Positions 33,396 to 42,839 are shown, counted from the stretch's first letter. The stretch is DNA of 46,763 nucleotides from an uncultured bacterium (GCA_905214325.1 CAJMLT010000008.1:1-46763); one strand, 5' to 3'. A program made the numbers and translations. Notes: generated by a model from the sequence alone, not told the origin.

Positions 33396-35027
33396 TTATT
33401 CACCCGTCTTGACACGATCGCGCATCATCAAAACGCCCAGCGCCACGACCATGACCACCACGCCTCCGATAAGGGAAGGCCAGGGCGATCCGGTGAAGCC
33501 CGCAACCAGATAGCCGACCAAGCACAACGCCGCCACCGCGGTCGCATAGGGAATCTGCGTGGCTACGTGGCGCAGGTGATTACAATCGGCTCCGGCCGAA
33601 GAGAGAATGGTCGTGTCCGAAATAGGCGATATATGGTCACCATAGACCGCGCCGGCAAGCGTGGCACCGATGGTGATGAGGAACAGCGGATCGCTTTCGG
33701 GGAAAATTCCCAAAACGATAGGCAGAATAAGGGCGATGGTACCCCAGGACGTACCCATGGCGAACCCGATGAAGCCCGATACGACGAAGATAACCGCAGG
33801 TAGCAGCGTGAGCGCAAAGCCCATATCCGTGAGGAACGATGCCACGAATTCACCCGTGCCCAGCATGTAGCGGCAGGCGCCACCCAAACTCCACGCCAGA
33901 ACGAGGATCATGATCGCGCCCACCATGGAACGAACGCCTTCGGAAGAACCCTCGAGAAAGCCGGTGAGCGTTGTCAGGCGGCGTGGCAGGAACATACAGG
34001 CGGCAACCACCAAAGCCACCACGACGCCGATACACAGGCCCGTAATGGGATCTTCACCGACCGCCGTGGCGAAATCCACCCCGTCGAAGAAGCCGCCGAC
34101 GTAGATCATGCCGACGATGGAGAAGATGATAAGGACCACGATGGGCACGATGAGGTCGTAGACCTTACCCTTGGAGGAGACGTTGAGGCCCTTGAACTCC
34201 TCGATGGCGCGGCCCGCGGATTCGAGGTCGGCCTGTTCGGTCACGACGGTTTCGACATCGCGACCCTCATCGGGCATGCCGGCGGTGGAAAGCGTTTCGA
34301 GCGCGGAAGGAGAACGGGGAATATCGGATGAGGTGTTCTGCGCGAAATCCTGCTGCGCCTTTTTCATAGATCCGAAATCCCTGTTGGAAAAGCAGAGCAG
34401 AAACACGAACAGGATGGTGAGCAAGGCATAGAAGTTATAGGGGATGGAGGCGACGAACGTGGAGAAACCGTTTTCTCCCAGATACCCGCCAACCGCCACC
34501 GCCCACGAGGATACCGGTGCGATGATGCAGACCGGGGCCGCCGTGGAGTCGATGATCCAGGCCAGCTTCTCGTGGCTGATTTTGAACTTGTCCGTCACGG
34601 GTCGCATGACGGCACCGACGGTAAGACAGTTGAAATAGTCGTCGACGAAAATGATGACGCCCAACACAGCCGTCATGACCGAAGCCATACGCGCACTTTT
34701 GATACGCGTCGCAGCCCATTCGGCATACGCACGTGAACCACCCGCAACCGCTATGACCACCGCCAGCGCTCCGAGAAGCGCCAGAAACAATATGAGCGCG
34801 GCATTTCCGGCTATCTGTTCGACCAGAATGGTAGGGATAAGGGTGAAGGCCGTGATGAGCTGCTGCACACCGGCTCCCTCAAGGGTGAATTCATAGATGA
34901 TCAACCCAGAGAACACACCCGCGAGCAAGGACGAATAGACCTCCTTGGTCAACAGAGCCAACCCGAGCGCCAAAAGTGGCGGCACGATGGACAATGCCCC
35001 CGTGCTCAGAAGTTCGAAACCTTCCAT
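33396..35027 (-). CDS. NhaC-family Na+/H+ antiporter
   Basis: A 543-residue antiporter with about twelve helices. Family sequences include VIIFVDDYFNCLTVGAVMRPVTD, IIDSTAAPVCIIAPVSSWA, GFAMGTSWGTIALILPI and AVYGDHISPISDTTILSSAGADCNH. A charged loop near residues 215-265 is variable and hydrophilic. It exchanges Na+ for H+ (or malate/lactate-linked variants). GAGAGGG lies 5 nt before the ATG. The SSS symporter gene ends 48 bp upstream on the same strand, so the two probably form a Na+ circuit in one transcript. Confidence 0.9.
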   Translation of the reverse strand: MEGFELLSTGALSIVPPLLALGLALLTKEVYSSLLAGVFSGLIIYEFTLEGAGVQQLITAFTLIPTILVEQIAGNAALILFLALLGALAVVIAVAGGSRAYAEWAATRIKSARMASVMTAVLGVIIFVDDYFNCLTVGAVMRPVTDKFKISHEKLAWIIDSTAAPVCIIAPVSSWAVAVGGYLGENGFSTFVASIPYNFYALLTILFVFLLCFSNRDFGSMKKAQQDFAQNTSSDIPRSPSALETLSTAGMPDEGRDVETVVTEQADLESAGRAIEEFKGLNVSSKGKVYDLIVPIVVLIIFSIVGMIYVGGFFDGVDFATAVGEDPITGLCIGVVVALVVAACMFLPRRLTTLTGFLEGSSEGVRSMVGAIMILVLAWSLGGACRYMLGTGEFVASFLTDMGFALTLLPAVIFVVSGFIGFAMGTSWGTIALILPIVLGIFPESDPLFLITIGATLAGAVYGDHISPISDTTILSSAGADCNHLRHVATQIPYATAVAALCLVGYLVAGFTGSPWPSLIGGVVVMVVALGVLMMRDRVKTGE

Positions 35028-35075
35028 ACAAACCCTCTCGTCAAAGGCAATAAACCCGTTGATTATACCGCAAGG

Positions 35076-36602
35076 CTACTTCTGTTCCTCCAAATGATGC
35101 ACGTATTCGCGGTCGATCGCCCCTTCTTGGGTCGGAGGCGTCACCTTGAAGGGGACCGAAGGAGTGAACAGACTGACCAAAGGCACCACGATCAATGAAA
35201 GCACCATAGCCAAAGCGCCACAGTTGATGGGCGACGCGATGAACCCGATGAACATATTGGAAACCGTCAACCCGACACCCAGAATGAAGCTGACCCACAC
35301 CGCGGCCTTGGATATCCGCCCACTGAAAAGACCCCAGAAGAAAGGCCCCAGAAACGCACCGGACAAAGCACCCCACGAAATACTCATGAGCTGGGCTATG
35401 AAGGTGACCGAAGAGTTGTACTGGAACAAAGCGATGGCCGCCGAAATGATGACGAACACCACGATGAGGGCGCGCATCCAACCGATCTGGGTCTTTTCAC
35501 TCATATTCTTCACCAGGTTATCCTTGATCAGATCGAGCGTCAGCGTGGAAGACGACGTGAGCACCAGAGAGGACAACGTGGACATGGAAGCGGAGAGCAC
35601 CAACACCACCACAACCCCCAACAGAATATCGGGCAGCCCCGAAAGCATCGTGGGGATGATGGAGTCGTAGATGGGTGTACCGTTGGCCGCATAGGCGATA
35701 TCGTCGCCGAACAGACGACCGAAGCCTCCCAGAAAATAACTGCCTCCGGCAACGACCAGCGCGAAGATAGTGGAGATGATGGCGCCCTGTTTGATGGCGG
35801 GACCGGATTTGATGGCATAGAATTTCTGCACCATCTGGGGAAGCGCCCACGTGCCCAACGAAGTGAGGATGATGACCCCCATCAGGTTGAACAGATCGGG
35901 ACCGAACATCGATATGAATGCACCCTCCATGGCGGTGTTCTCGGCGGGAATCTGAGACAGCGATATGATGGCTTCCGAAAAACCACCCTGTCCGGCCAAC
36001 ACGGCGGCAACCACGGCAACGATACCCACCAGCATGACGAGACCCTGTATGAAATCGTTCATCACGGTAGCCATGTAGCCACCGAGCACGACATAGATAC
36101 ACGTCACCACCGCCATACCGATGACACACGCCTCATAGGGCAGGCCGAACGCCATTCCGAACAACCGGGACAAACCGTTGTAGACCGAAGCGGTGTAGGG
36201 AATGAGGAATACGAAGATGATAGCGGCCGAAGCGATGCGCAACGCCTTACTGCCGTAGCGCTTTCCGAAGAATTCCGGCATGGTGGCGGCTTTCAGACGC
36301 TGCGTTATCTCACGCGTTCGCGGACCCAGCACCCACCAGGCCAACAGCGATCCGACAACCGCATTGCCGATACCGATCCAAAAGGCGGCAAGGCCGTATT
36401 TCCAGCCGAACTGACCGGCGTAGCCGACGAAGATGACGGCGGAAAAATAACTCGTGCCGAAGGCGAAAGCCGAAAGCCACGGGCCCACGTTGCGGCCCCC
36501 CAAAACGAAACCGTCAACGCTTTTCGTATGTTTACGCGCATAGATACCGACGCCGACAACGACGCCGATGAAGATGAGGATGATGAGAATCTTGGCAACC
36601 AT
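35076..36602 (-). CDS. sodium:solute symporter (SSS/SLC5 family)
   Basis: A 508-residue symporter with about thirteen helices. Typical segments are VLGGRNVGPWLSAFAFGTSYFSAVIFVGYAG, TMPEFFGKRYGSKALRIASAAIIFVFLIPYTASVY, GGYMATVMNDFIQGLVMLVG and LSASMSTLSSLVLTSSSTLTLDLIK (Na2-site serines). The substrate is not readable; in this cluster an aromatic amino acid, aryl acid or monocarboxylate is plausible. AAAGAG precedes the ATG at 36602; an in-frame GTG/ATG-like extension to 36644 lacks the hydrophobic start. It sits 125 bp after paaK, beyond a hairpin. Confidence 0.88.
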   Translation of the reverse strand: MVAKILIILIFIGVVVGVGIYARKHTKSVDGFVLGGRNVGPWLSAFAFGTSYFSAVIFVGYAGQFGWKYGLAAFWIGIGNAVVGSLLAWWVLGPRTREITQRLKAATMPEFFGKRYGSKALRIASAAIIFVFLIPYTASVYNGLSRLFGMAFGLPYEACVIGMAVVTCIYVVLGGYMATVMNDFIQGLVMLVGIVAVVAAVLAGQGGFSEAIISLSQIPAENTAMEGAFISMFGPDLFNLMGVIILTSLGTWALPQMVQKFYAIKSGPAIKQGAIISTIFALVVAGGSYFLGGFGRLFGDDIAYAANGTPIYDSIIPTMLSGLPDILLGVVVVLVLSASMSTLSSLVLTSSSTLTLDLIKDNLVKNMSEKTQIGWMRALIVVFVIISAAIALFQYNSSVTFIAQLMSISWGALSGAFLGPFFWGLFSGRISKAAVWVSFILGVGLTVSNMFIGFIASPINCGALAMVLSLIVVPLVSLFTPSVPFKVTPPTQEGAIDREYVHHLEEQK

Positions 36603-36645
36603 GACAACTCTTTCTCGATGGTAGGAAAAAACGGGAAGGAACAAC

Positions 36646-36667
36646 GAACCGCCCTTGAGGGCGGTTC
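36646..36667 (-). terminator. hairpin between paaK and the SSS symporter gene
   Basis: A perfect 9-bp stem GAACCGCCC/GGGCGGTTC with a four-base loop, 60 nt after the paaK stop. The following sequence GTTGTTCCTTCCCGTTTTTT is only moderately T-rich, so partial read-through into the symporter gene is possible. Confidence 0.6.
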
Positions 36668-36727
36668 ACCGAAGGCGCACATGATCGCGAGGGCGCTTTA
36701 GAAAAAGCAACCGCCGACCATGTGCCT

Positions 36728-37963
36728 TTAATATCGATTATCGAAGATTCTCTGGGTTTTCTTTTCCGATCGGGGAAGCTCACCGAGCGCCACGCCCTTG
36801 GCGTCGGGGGTCATGCCCAGCTTGCCCTTGAAGATGAGTTCCATCTCCTTTTCGACACGCTCACGGTTTTCTCCCGTTTCCACCGTCTCGAAGAACACCG
36901 TCATAATGTCCTTGCCGTTGAGGTGGTCGATCATGACCTGGTATTCGGAAGAAGCGCCATCGGTGAATTTGATGATTTCCTCTATCTGGGCCGGGAAGAT
37001 GTTGACACCCTTGACCTTGACCATGTCGTCCGTACGCCCGATAAGGGTATCGATACGCGGGAACTTGGAACCGCAGGCACATTCGCCGGGAATGATGCGG
37101 GTGAGGTCATGGGTGCGGTAACGGATGAGCGGAGCGCCCTGCTTGCGCAGCGTGGTGATGACCAGCTCGCCGATTTCGCCGTCAGGGAGGACCTCCCCCG
37201 TTTTGGGATCGACGATTTCGAAGTACACGTAATCATCCCACATGTGCATACCACATTCGTAGTCACACGAAACGCCGATGCCGGGACCGTATATTTCGGT
37301 CAAACCATAGATATCGTAGAGCGAAACACCCAATTCGTTGGCGATACGCTTGCGCATTTTGTGACCCCAACGCTCGGAGCCGATAACGCCCTTCTTGAGA
37401 GCGAGTTCGTCGCGGATGCCACGCTTGGCTATTTCTTCCGCCAGCAACAAGGCATAGGAACTGGTGGCGCACAGCACCGTGGTCTGCATGTCCTTCATGA
37501 AACGCAACTGCTTGTCGGTGTTGCCCGGACCCATGGGAACGGCCATGGCTCCCAAGCGTTCGGCACCCAACTGAAAACCGATGCCGGCGGTCCAAAGACC
37601 GTAACCGGGGGTGATTTGAATGCGGTCACGCGAGGTGATACCCGCAACTTCGTAGCAACGCGCGAACTGGATAGCCCAATCGACGACGTCTTGCTGCGTG
37701 TAAGGGATGATGACGGGAGTACCCGTGGTGCCCGACGAAGAATGGATACGGACGATTTCTTCTTCGGGGACGGCGGCCAGACCGAGCGGATAGACTTCGC
37801 GCAGGTCGGCCTTTTCGGAAAAGGGCAGATTTTCGAAATCCGCCTGGGTTTGCACGTCGGACAAGTCGATGCCTTGGAACTTCTTCGCGTAAAACGCCGA
37901 ACGATCCTTGAGAGTTTTGAACTGCTCCTTTATAAGATCGAACTGCTCTTGCTTGAGTTCCAC
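36728..37963 (-). CDS. paaK: phenylacetate-CoA ligase family enzyme
   Basis: A 411-residue AMP-forming aryl-CoA ligase, slightly shorter than classical PaaK. The ATP loop HSSSGTTGTPVIIPY, YGLTEIYGPG, IRYRTHDLTRI and GRTDDMVKVKGVNIFP (adenylate hinge) are intact; a CACGS segment near residue 300 is common in the family. It links aryl acids and CoA. Next to indolepyruvate oxidoreductase it could activate aryl acetates, or in reverse draw energy from aryl-acetyl-CoA, although ATP formation by an AMP-forming ligase is not established. The GTG start has AAAGGA six bases upstream. The gap to iorB is 35 bp. Confidence 0.92.
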   Translation of the reverse strand: MELKQEQFDLIKEQFKTLKDRSAFYAKKFQGIDLSDVQTQADFENLPFSEKADLREVYPLGLAAVPEEEIVRIHSSSGTTGTPVIIPYTQQDVVDWAIQFARCYEVAGITSRDRIQITPGYGLWTAGIGFQLGAERLGAMAVPMGPGNTDKQLRFMKDMQTTVLCATSSYALLLAEEIAKRGIRDELALKKGVIGSERWGHKMRKRIANELGVSLYDIYGLTEIYGPGIGVSCDYECGMHMWDDYVYFEIVDPKTGEVLPDGEIGELVITTLRKQGAPLIRYRTHDLTRIIPGECACGSKFPRIDTLIGRTDDMVKVKGVNIFPAQIEEIIKFTDGASSEYQVMIDHLNGKDIMTVFFETVETGENRERVEKEMELIFKGKLGMTPDAKGVALGELPRSEKKTQRIFDNRY

Positions 37964-37998
37964 GTTTCTTCCTTTACCTTCCGACGAAAAAGACTGCG

Positions 37999-38625
37999 TT
38001 ATACTTTAGCACTCCGCTGGACTAAATCAACCGCTTTCAGGTTCATATCGACGAACCGCTCCTTCACGCACAACGGAATAGCGCGACGCATCTCATCGAG
38101 ACCCAATTCACCACGAAGTGCGTTGTCCCTACAATCATCACGTTCGTCGACCGAGCGAAGAGCCGCCGCCAGCATGACTATGTTGAGGGCCTTACGCGAT
38201 CCGAGACGCGTACACAGTTCGAAGTCATCCACAACGGCCATCTTGATTCCCTTGGCGCGCATCTCGTCGATGAGCAGGGTGGGCTGATACTGCGGCCCCT
38301 TGAAATCGAGCGTTGTCGAACCGATGCCCGTCTGAGCCACAACCAGCAGACCGTCGGGCTTCAGGAACGGAAGAGCCCGTGCTCCCTCCCCCGGTTCGAG
38401 GGCGATGAGCACGTCAACCGAATGATGCGCCGGAAGCGGTGCGGACACCTTCTCGCCTTCGTTTCCCATGCGCACATGCGACATCACGTTACCGCCACGC
38501 TGCGCCATACCGATGGTCTCGGCGCTACGCACCTGCCAGCCCTTCGCTTCGGCGGCTTGCGCCAGAATACGGGCTGCCAACACGCTGCCCTGTCCACCGA
38601 TGCCCGCAATGGAAACGTTAATCAT
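37999..38625 (-). CDS. iorB: indolepyruvate ferredoxin oxidoreductase subunit beta
   Basis: A 208-residue gamma-type domain of 2-oxoacid:ferredoxin oxidoreductases. NVSIAGIGGQGSVLAARILAQAA binds the CoA/nucleotide region, and ETIGMAQRGGNVMSHVRMG and LIALEPGEGARALPFL are typical of IorB. With IorA it oxidatively decarboxylates aryl pyruvates to aryl-acetyl-CoA, reducing ferredoxin. CAGGAG precedes the ATG at 38625, which lies inside the last codons of iorA (8-bp overlap), so the subunits are translationally coupled. Upstream in-frame starts would run deep into iorA and lack homology. Confidence 0.94.
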   Translation of the reverse strand: MINVSIAGIGGQGSVLAARILAQAAEAKGWQVRSAETIGMAQRGGNVMSHVRMGNEGEKVSAPLPAHHSVDVLIALEPGEGARALPFLKPDGLLVVAQTGIGSTTLDFKGPQYQPTLLIDEMRAKGIKMAVVDDFELCTRLGSRKALNIVMLAAALRSVDERDDCRDNALRGELGLDEMRRAIPLCVKERFVDMNLKAVDLVQRSAKV

Positions 38626-40582
38626 GGCTTTCTCCTGACATTTCTTTGGGAGTGGGGAAACGGCTGAGCGATCCATCCTCGGCATGAAGGCGTTGCGAAC
38701 GCTCGGGCAAGGCCGGACGCGTACGTTTGCGCGTCGGCACCGCAAGAGCGCGGTATTCGCAGATATCCGTACAAAGGCCACAGCCCGTGCACAGATCACG
38801 ATCGACGACGATGCGTCGGGATCCTTCACTCCAGGTCAAAGCGGGGCACCCGATCTTGGAAACACACTTCTTGCACCCGGCACAGGCGTTTGCGATGAAG
38901 TATGCCGGTGGCTTCTTCTTGGTCAGGGAAGCACACGGATAACGGTAGATCACCGCCGAAGGACCTTCGTGATAGATGGCCTCCTTGGCCGCTTCGATGG
39001 CCTTGTCGGCATAGAGCGGATTGGCATGGGTGATCACCTCGACCCCCATGGCAATCAAGATACTTTCGATGGAGATGGGCTTACTGCGCCCGCCCATCAG
39101 CGTGGCACCCGTACCCGGATGGGGCTGCGAACCCGTCATGGCCGTGGTGGCGTTATCCAACACGACGATGGTGATGTCGTGACCGTTGTAGACCGCATTA
39201 GCCGCACCCGTCATACCGCTGGCGAAAAACGTCGAATCACCCACGAAGGCGATGGCCTTCTTGTCGGGCTCGACGATGCTGAAACCCTGCGCGATGGTGA
39301 TACCCGCACCCATGCACAGGCAGGTATCCACCGCTGAAAGAGGCTTGGCGTTGCCCAAGGTGTAACAACCGATATCGCCGCAGAAAACAGCCTCCGTCTT
39401 ACGGTCGAGCGCACTTTTCACCGCATAGAACGACCCACGATGGGGACACCCCGCGCACAGCACGGGCGGTCGCTGCGGCACGACGCTCTCCAGCGTGATC
39501 GTCTCGTCATCCTCGTCGATATCCAGCCCGAAGAAGGCGATCAACCGGCGCTCGATATCGTCGGTGGAATTCTCACCGCGATCGGTAGCGTGGCCGGAAA
39601 GTTTACCGTACACGTCGTAGTTCGCATGCAACTTGCCGCACAGACGTACCATTTCGTCTTCGATCACATGGTCCAGTTCCTCGAAAACGATAACCGCTTC
39701 CAAGCCTTCGACGAAAGCGCCAAGCGCCTCTTCGGGGAAGGGATAGGGCGTACCGATCTGCATGAGGCGATACGCGGGCAACTCCACCCCCGCCTCCCGG
39801 GCGCGCGAAGTCAGATTGCGCAGCGCCTCTTCGGCATAGGCATGGGACACCCCACCGGCGACGATGCCGATTCTCGGGTCGTTGCCAACGGTTTCACAGG
39901 GATTGAACGATGATGCGGCCATCTCGCGACGGATGAGAGGCAGGCGGGTATTGATCTCGCCGTGCGCTTCATAGGAACGCTGAGGGAAGATGACCCATTT
40001 GGGATCCTTCTCGAACCCGGTCGCCTCGCGCGCGGTGGTGTGATCCTCCACATCGATGAACGTCGATGCGTGGCAGATACGTGTCGTCGGACGCAGGATG
40101 ACGGGCGTGTGATATTTTTCGGAAAGGTCGTAGGCGGCCTTCATCATGGCGCATCCCTGCTCGGGCGTCGCCGGATCGAACACGGGCACTTTGGCGAAGG
40201 CGGCGAAACGACGGGTGTCCTGTTCGGTTTGGGAGGAAATGGGACCGGGATCGTCGGCGACGAACAGCACGGTTCCCCCTTCCACACCCACGTAGTTGAG
40301 CGACATCAGGGCATCGGAGGCCACATTGAGACCCACCTGCTTGCAGGTGAACAACGTGCGCGCCCCGCTGTAGGATGCCCCCGCCAGCACTTCGAGAGCC
40401 GCTTTTTCGTTAGTCGACCATTCGACGTGTACGCCCTGCGCCGTGCCCGCCGACACCGCGGAGGCGATGGTTTCGACAACCTCCGACGAAGGAGTGCCCG
40501 GATAGCCGGCGACCACCCGTACCCCCGCTTCGAGCGCGGCATGCGCGAACGCCTGATTACCCATCAAAAACGATTTCGACAC
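38618..40582 (-). CDS. iorA: indolepyruvate ferredoxin oxidoreductase subunit alpha
   Basis: A 654-residue thiamine-diphosphate enzyme. N-terminal pyrimidine-binding domain: LMGNQAFAHAALEAGVRVVAGYPGTPSSEV. TPP/Mg domain: CAGCPHRGSFYAVKSAL, FCGDIGCYTLG and GDSTFFASGMTGAANAVYNG. Ferredoxin tail: CAGCKKCVSKIGCPAL and CTGCGLCTDICEY, two [4Fe-4S] sites. It catalyses CoA-dependent oxidation of indolepyruvate, phenylpyruvate and similar acids after transamination of aromatic amino acids. The GTG at 40582 is chosen because AAAGAGG lies five bases before it and it gives the family N-terminus; a GTG at 40597 is 15 bp upstream. Confidence 0.95.
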   Translation of the reverse strand: MSKSFLMGNQAFAHAALEAGVRVVAGYPGTPSSEVVETIASAVSAGTAQGVHVEWSTNEKAALEVLAGASYSGARTLFTCKQVGLNVASDALMSLNYVGVEGGTVLFVADDPGPISSQTEQDTRRFAAFAKVPVFDPATPEQGCAMMKAAYDLSEKYHTPVILRPTTRICHASTFIDVEDHTTAREATGFEKDPKWVIFPQRSYEAHGEINTRLPLIRREMAASSFNPCETVGNDPRIGIVAGGVSHAYAEEALRNLTSRAREAGVELPAYRLMQIGTPYPFPEEALGAFVEGLEAVIVFEELDHVIEDEMVRLCGKLHANYDVYGKLSGHATDRGENSTDDIERRLIAFFGLDIDEDDETITLESVVPQRPPVLCAGCPHRGSFYAVKSALDRKTEAVFCGDIGCYTLGNAKPLSAVDTCLCMGAGITIAQGFSIVEPDKKAIAFVGDSTFFASGMTGAANAVYNGHDITIVVLDNATTAMTGSQPHPGTGATLMGGRSKPISIESILIAMGVEVITHANPLYADKAIEAAKEAIYHEGPSAVIYRYPCASLTKKKPPAYFIANACAGCKKCVSKIGCPALTWSEGSRRIVVDRDLCTGCGLCTDICEYRALAVPTRKRTRPALPERSQRLHAEDGSLSRFPTPKEMSGESHD

Positions 40583-40685
40583 TTCTACCTCTTTCACCTG
40601 CTCGACGAAAGATGCGGATTATTTCTCCCCTTCACGTTTCACGGGAAACCTTTCCGCATCGCACCGCCCCGACGGGGACGATGAA

Positions 40686-40718
40686 ATGCGGCCCGCACGC
40701 ATCACGCACGGGCCGCAT
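40686..40718 (-). terminator. terminator hairpin after purE
   Basis: A 10-bp stem atgcggcccg (40686-40695) / cgggccgcat (40709-40718) lies 12 nt after the purE stop; on the minus strand it is followed by TTTCATCG. The T tract is short, but the position is right. It separates purE from the ior cluster. Confidence 0.7.
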
Positions 40719-40729
40719 CCAACCTGTTC

Positions 40730-41200
40730 CTATGCTTGAGCCATCTCGGCCTTGAGTTTTTCGATCTTCGCGCGGGCTCCCTCGCAACCGGTACCCATCA
40801 TCTGCACTGCCAGAATGGCGGCGTTACGTGAGCCGTTGATGGCAACGGTCGCCACGGGCACACCGCTGGGCATCTGTACCATGGACAGCAGCGAATCCAA
40901 CCCGCCCAGATCGCTGGTCTTGATGGGAACGGCTATAACGGGCAACGGCGTATAGGCGGCCACGACACCGCCGAGATGAGCGGCCTTGCCGGCGGCGGCG
41001 ATGATGACGCGGACGCCGCGATCGACAGCCGAAGCGGCCCATTCGTGAACTTCGAGGGGCTTGCGATGGGCGCTTGCCACCTTCACTTCGTAGGGTACGC
41101 CGAAATCATCGAGCTGCTTCATGCAGGCCTCCATGACGTCCCTATCGGATTCCGAACCCATGATGATACCGATCACGGGTGTCTTGTTCTCACACGTCAT
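40730..41200 (-). CDS. purE: N5-carboxyaminoimidazole ribonucleotide mutase
   Basis: A 156-residue class I PurE in purine synthesis, converting N5-CAIR to CAIR. It shows IGIIMGSESDRDVMEAC, VKVASAHRKPLEV (catalytic His), IAAAGKAAHLGGVVAAYTPLPVIAVPIK and GVPVATVAINGSRNAAILA. AAGGAG lies six bases before the ATG at 41200. Other pur genes are absent, and no purK is visible nearby. An extended -10 promoter precedes it. Confidence 0.96.
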   Translation of the reverse strand: MTCENKTPVIGIIMGSESDRDVMEACMKQLDDFGVPYEVKVASAHRKPLEVHEWAASAVDRGVRVIIAAAGKAAHLGGVVAAYTPLPVIAVPIKTSDLGGLDSLLSMVQMPSGVPVATVAINGSRNAAILAVQMMGTGCEGARAKIEKLKAEMAQA

Positions 41201-41231
41201 AGGTGTCTCCTTCACTTGATTGCAAGCTCAC

Positions 41232-41237
41232 ATTGTA
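41232..41237 (-). promoter_or_regulatory. extended -10 promoter of purE
   Basis: TACAAT preceded by TGC (TGnTACAAT) on the minus strand lies about 32 nt before the purE ATG. The -35 region (TTCGCC) is poor, fitting an extended -10 promoter. Confidence 0.5.
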
Positions 41238-41279
41238 GCACTGAGGACACACGGGCGAACTCCGGGCGCGATTCGGATC

Positions 41280-41942
41280 CTACCGAACGATACGAGAGAG
41301 CGCCGAAGGGATTTCCGTCGGTTTGTCGACGAGGATCGTGGGGTTTTCGGCCTCCAGAACGGGACGGGAGAAGAATTCGCCCCACGTGACCCCGATGCAG
41401 GGAATATCGGCTGCATGAGCGGCCTGCATGTCATAGGGGCTGTCGCCCACATAGACACATTCGACCAAGGGCACCCGCAACAGCTCCGCCGCTTTGAACA
41501 GCGGCTCGGGATGGGGCTTGTGGTTGGCCGTGTCCTCAAGGCCGACCAAACATTCGAAACGTTCGCGCAAACCGAAGTAAGCCAGGCTGCTTTCCGCAAT
41601 GGAGCGACGCTTCGACGTGACCACTCCCGTGCGGAAACCCGCATCCCTCAGCTCGTCGACCGTTTTCCCTATGCCTTCGAAGGGCTGTATTTTTTCGTTG
41701 AGATTGACTTCGTTATGCTGACGATAGGCCGCCAACACCGCATCACGTTCTTCGGGGGTGGCGGTGAAGGATTCGATCTGAGTAATGAGCGGCTGCCCCA
41801 CTTTTGCGATAAGCACCTCGTCGGGAATGACCCGTCCGAGAACCTTACGCGTCGTGATACGAAGGCTTCCCAGAATGGAGGAGCAGGTATCGAGAATGGT
41901 GCCGTCGAGATCGAAAAAGACCGTTGTATAGCTTCGTTTCAT
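41280..41942 (-). CDS. HAD-superfamily phosphatase (Gph/PpaX-like)
   Basis: A 220-residue HAD hydrolase with a C1 cap. Motif I is VFFDLDGTILDT, motif II VVTSKRR, motif III the Lys in HKPHPEPL, and motif IV VYVGDSPYDMQAAHAA. Family members hydrolyse phosphoglycolate, pyrophosphate or other small phosphates; the exact substrate is unclear. GAGGA lies 8 nt before the ATG at 41942, and upstream in-frame residues are unrelated. It stands alone between purE and the lytTR regulator. Confidence 0.85.
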   Translation of the reverse strand: MKRSYTTVFFDLDGTILDTCSSILGSLRITTRKVLGRVIPDEVLIAKVGQPLITQIESFTATPEERDAVLAAYRQHNEVNLNEKIQPFEGIGKTVDELRDAGFRTGVVTSKRRSIAESSLAYFGLRERFECLVGLEDTANHKPHPEPLFKAAELLRVPLVECVYVGDSPYDMQAAHAADIPCIGVTWGEFFSRPVLEAENPTILVDKPTEIPSALSRIVR

Positions 41943-42065
41943 ACGTGTTGTCCTCGGAATATCAGTTGTTGGGATACGCTCGGTGACGAGCGTATCGGAT
42001 TGTGCCTTATGTAGTGTAAACAAAGGTCAGAAGGAAATCAGCCCCTAACCCGATTTTATATTTTC

Positions 42066-42091
42066 AACAAAAAGGTGCACCGAAGTGCACC
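42066..42091 (-). terminator. intrinsic terminator after the LytTR regulator
   Basis: On the minus strand GGTGCAC, loop TTCG, GTGCACC then TTTTTGTT: a 7-bp stem with a UUCG loop and T run, about 35 nt after the response regulator stop. Confidence 0.9.
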
Positions 42092-42125
42092 GTGGATTCT
42101 CTTCGTTGTGAGTTACGACGATCGA

Positions 42126-42839
42126 CTAAAGGCCCAACGCCTTCTTCAACGACGATACGCGACGACGGGAAACCGGAATCTTTTCGTCCACCCCTTCGAG
42201 TGACAGAAGCAGCGTTCCACCCGACTGAGGCTCGACTTCCTTGACCAGAGCAAGGTTGACCAGATACCCGCGATGTACGCGGAAGAACCCGTGTCCGTCG
42301 AGGGTTTTCTCCAGCTGCGCCAAGCTGACCGTGGAGAAATAACGATCCGTATCGGTTTGCAGATAGGCATAGTCGTCACGCGCCATGACGAAACGGATGT
42401 CGTCGATGTTGATGAGAATCTTCTTCCCACCCTTTTCGACGGGAATGCGTTCGGCCTTCTGAGCCTTGGCATGCAGCACCACGTGTTCGCGCACCCGGGC
42501 CAGAGCATGATTCAGACGCTCGGTTTCGACGGGCTTCACCAGATAATCGATGGCATTGACCTTGAAGGCATCCAACGCGAATTCGCTGTATGCCGTGACG
42601 AATACGACCGCCGGAGGGAACTTCAAATGCTGGAGCGCTTCGGCGAGTTGGATACCCGTCGCTTCCGGCATATTGATATCGAGGAACATCACGTCACAGG
42701 GATATTCCTTCAATTTCTCTATCGCTTCGCGAACGCTTGCAGCCTCAGAGACGACCTCGGTCTGATTGAGCTCGCTGAGCAAAAAGCGTAGCTCGGAGCG
42801 TGCTGGTGCTTCGTCATCAACAATAATCGCCTTTAGCAA
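42126..42839 (-). CDS. LytTR-family response regulator
   Basis: A 237-residue response regulator. The receiver has IIVDDEAPARSEL, the phospho-acceptor in VMFLDINMPEATG, VFVTAYSEFALDAF and the Lys in DYLVKPVE. The C-terminal LytTR DNA-binding domain covers about residues 135-235 (FVMARDDYAYLQT, FFRVHRGYLVNLALV, IPVSRRRVSSLKKAL). It partners the LytS-type kinase encoded 70 bp upstream. AGGAGG stands 5 nt before a TTG at 42839 and 2 nt before a GTG at 42842; the TTG spacing is better. Its own -10 box is at 42875-42880. Such systems regulate murein turnover or pyruvate/carboxylate uptake. Confidence 0.92.
   Translation of the reverse strand: MLKAIIVDDEAPARSELRFLLSELNQTEVVSEAASVREAIEKLKEYPCDVMFLDINMPEATGIQLAEALQHLKFPPAVVFVTAYSEFALDAFKVNAIDYLVKPVETERLNHALARVREHVVLHAKAQKAERIPVEKGGKKILINIDDIRFVMARDDYAYLQTDTDRYFSTVSLAQLEKTLDGHGFFRVHRGYLVNLALVKEVEPQSGGTLLLSLEGVDEKIPVSRRRVSSLKKALGL

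Noticed and set aside
36722..38287. A 520-codon plus-strand frame opposite paaK/iorB
   Set aside because: Antisense artefact of codon bias; no motif, and paaK and iorB explain the region fully.
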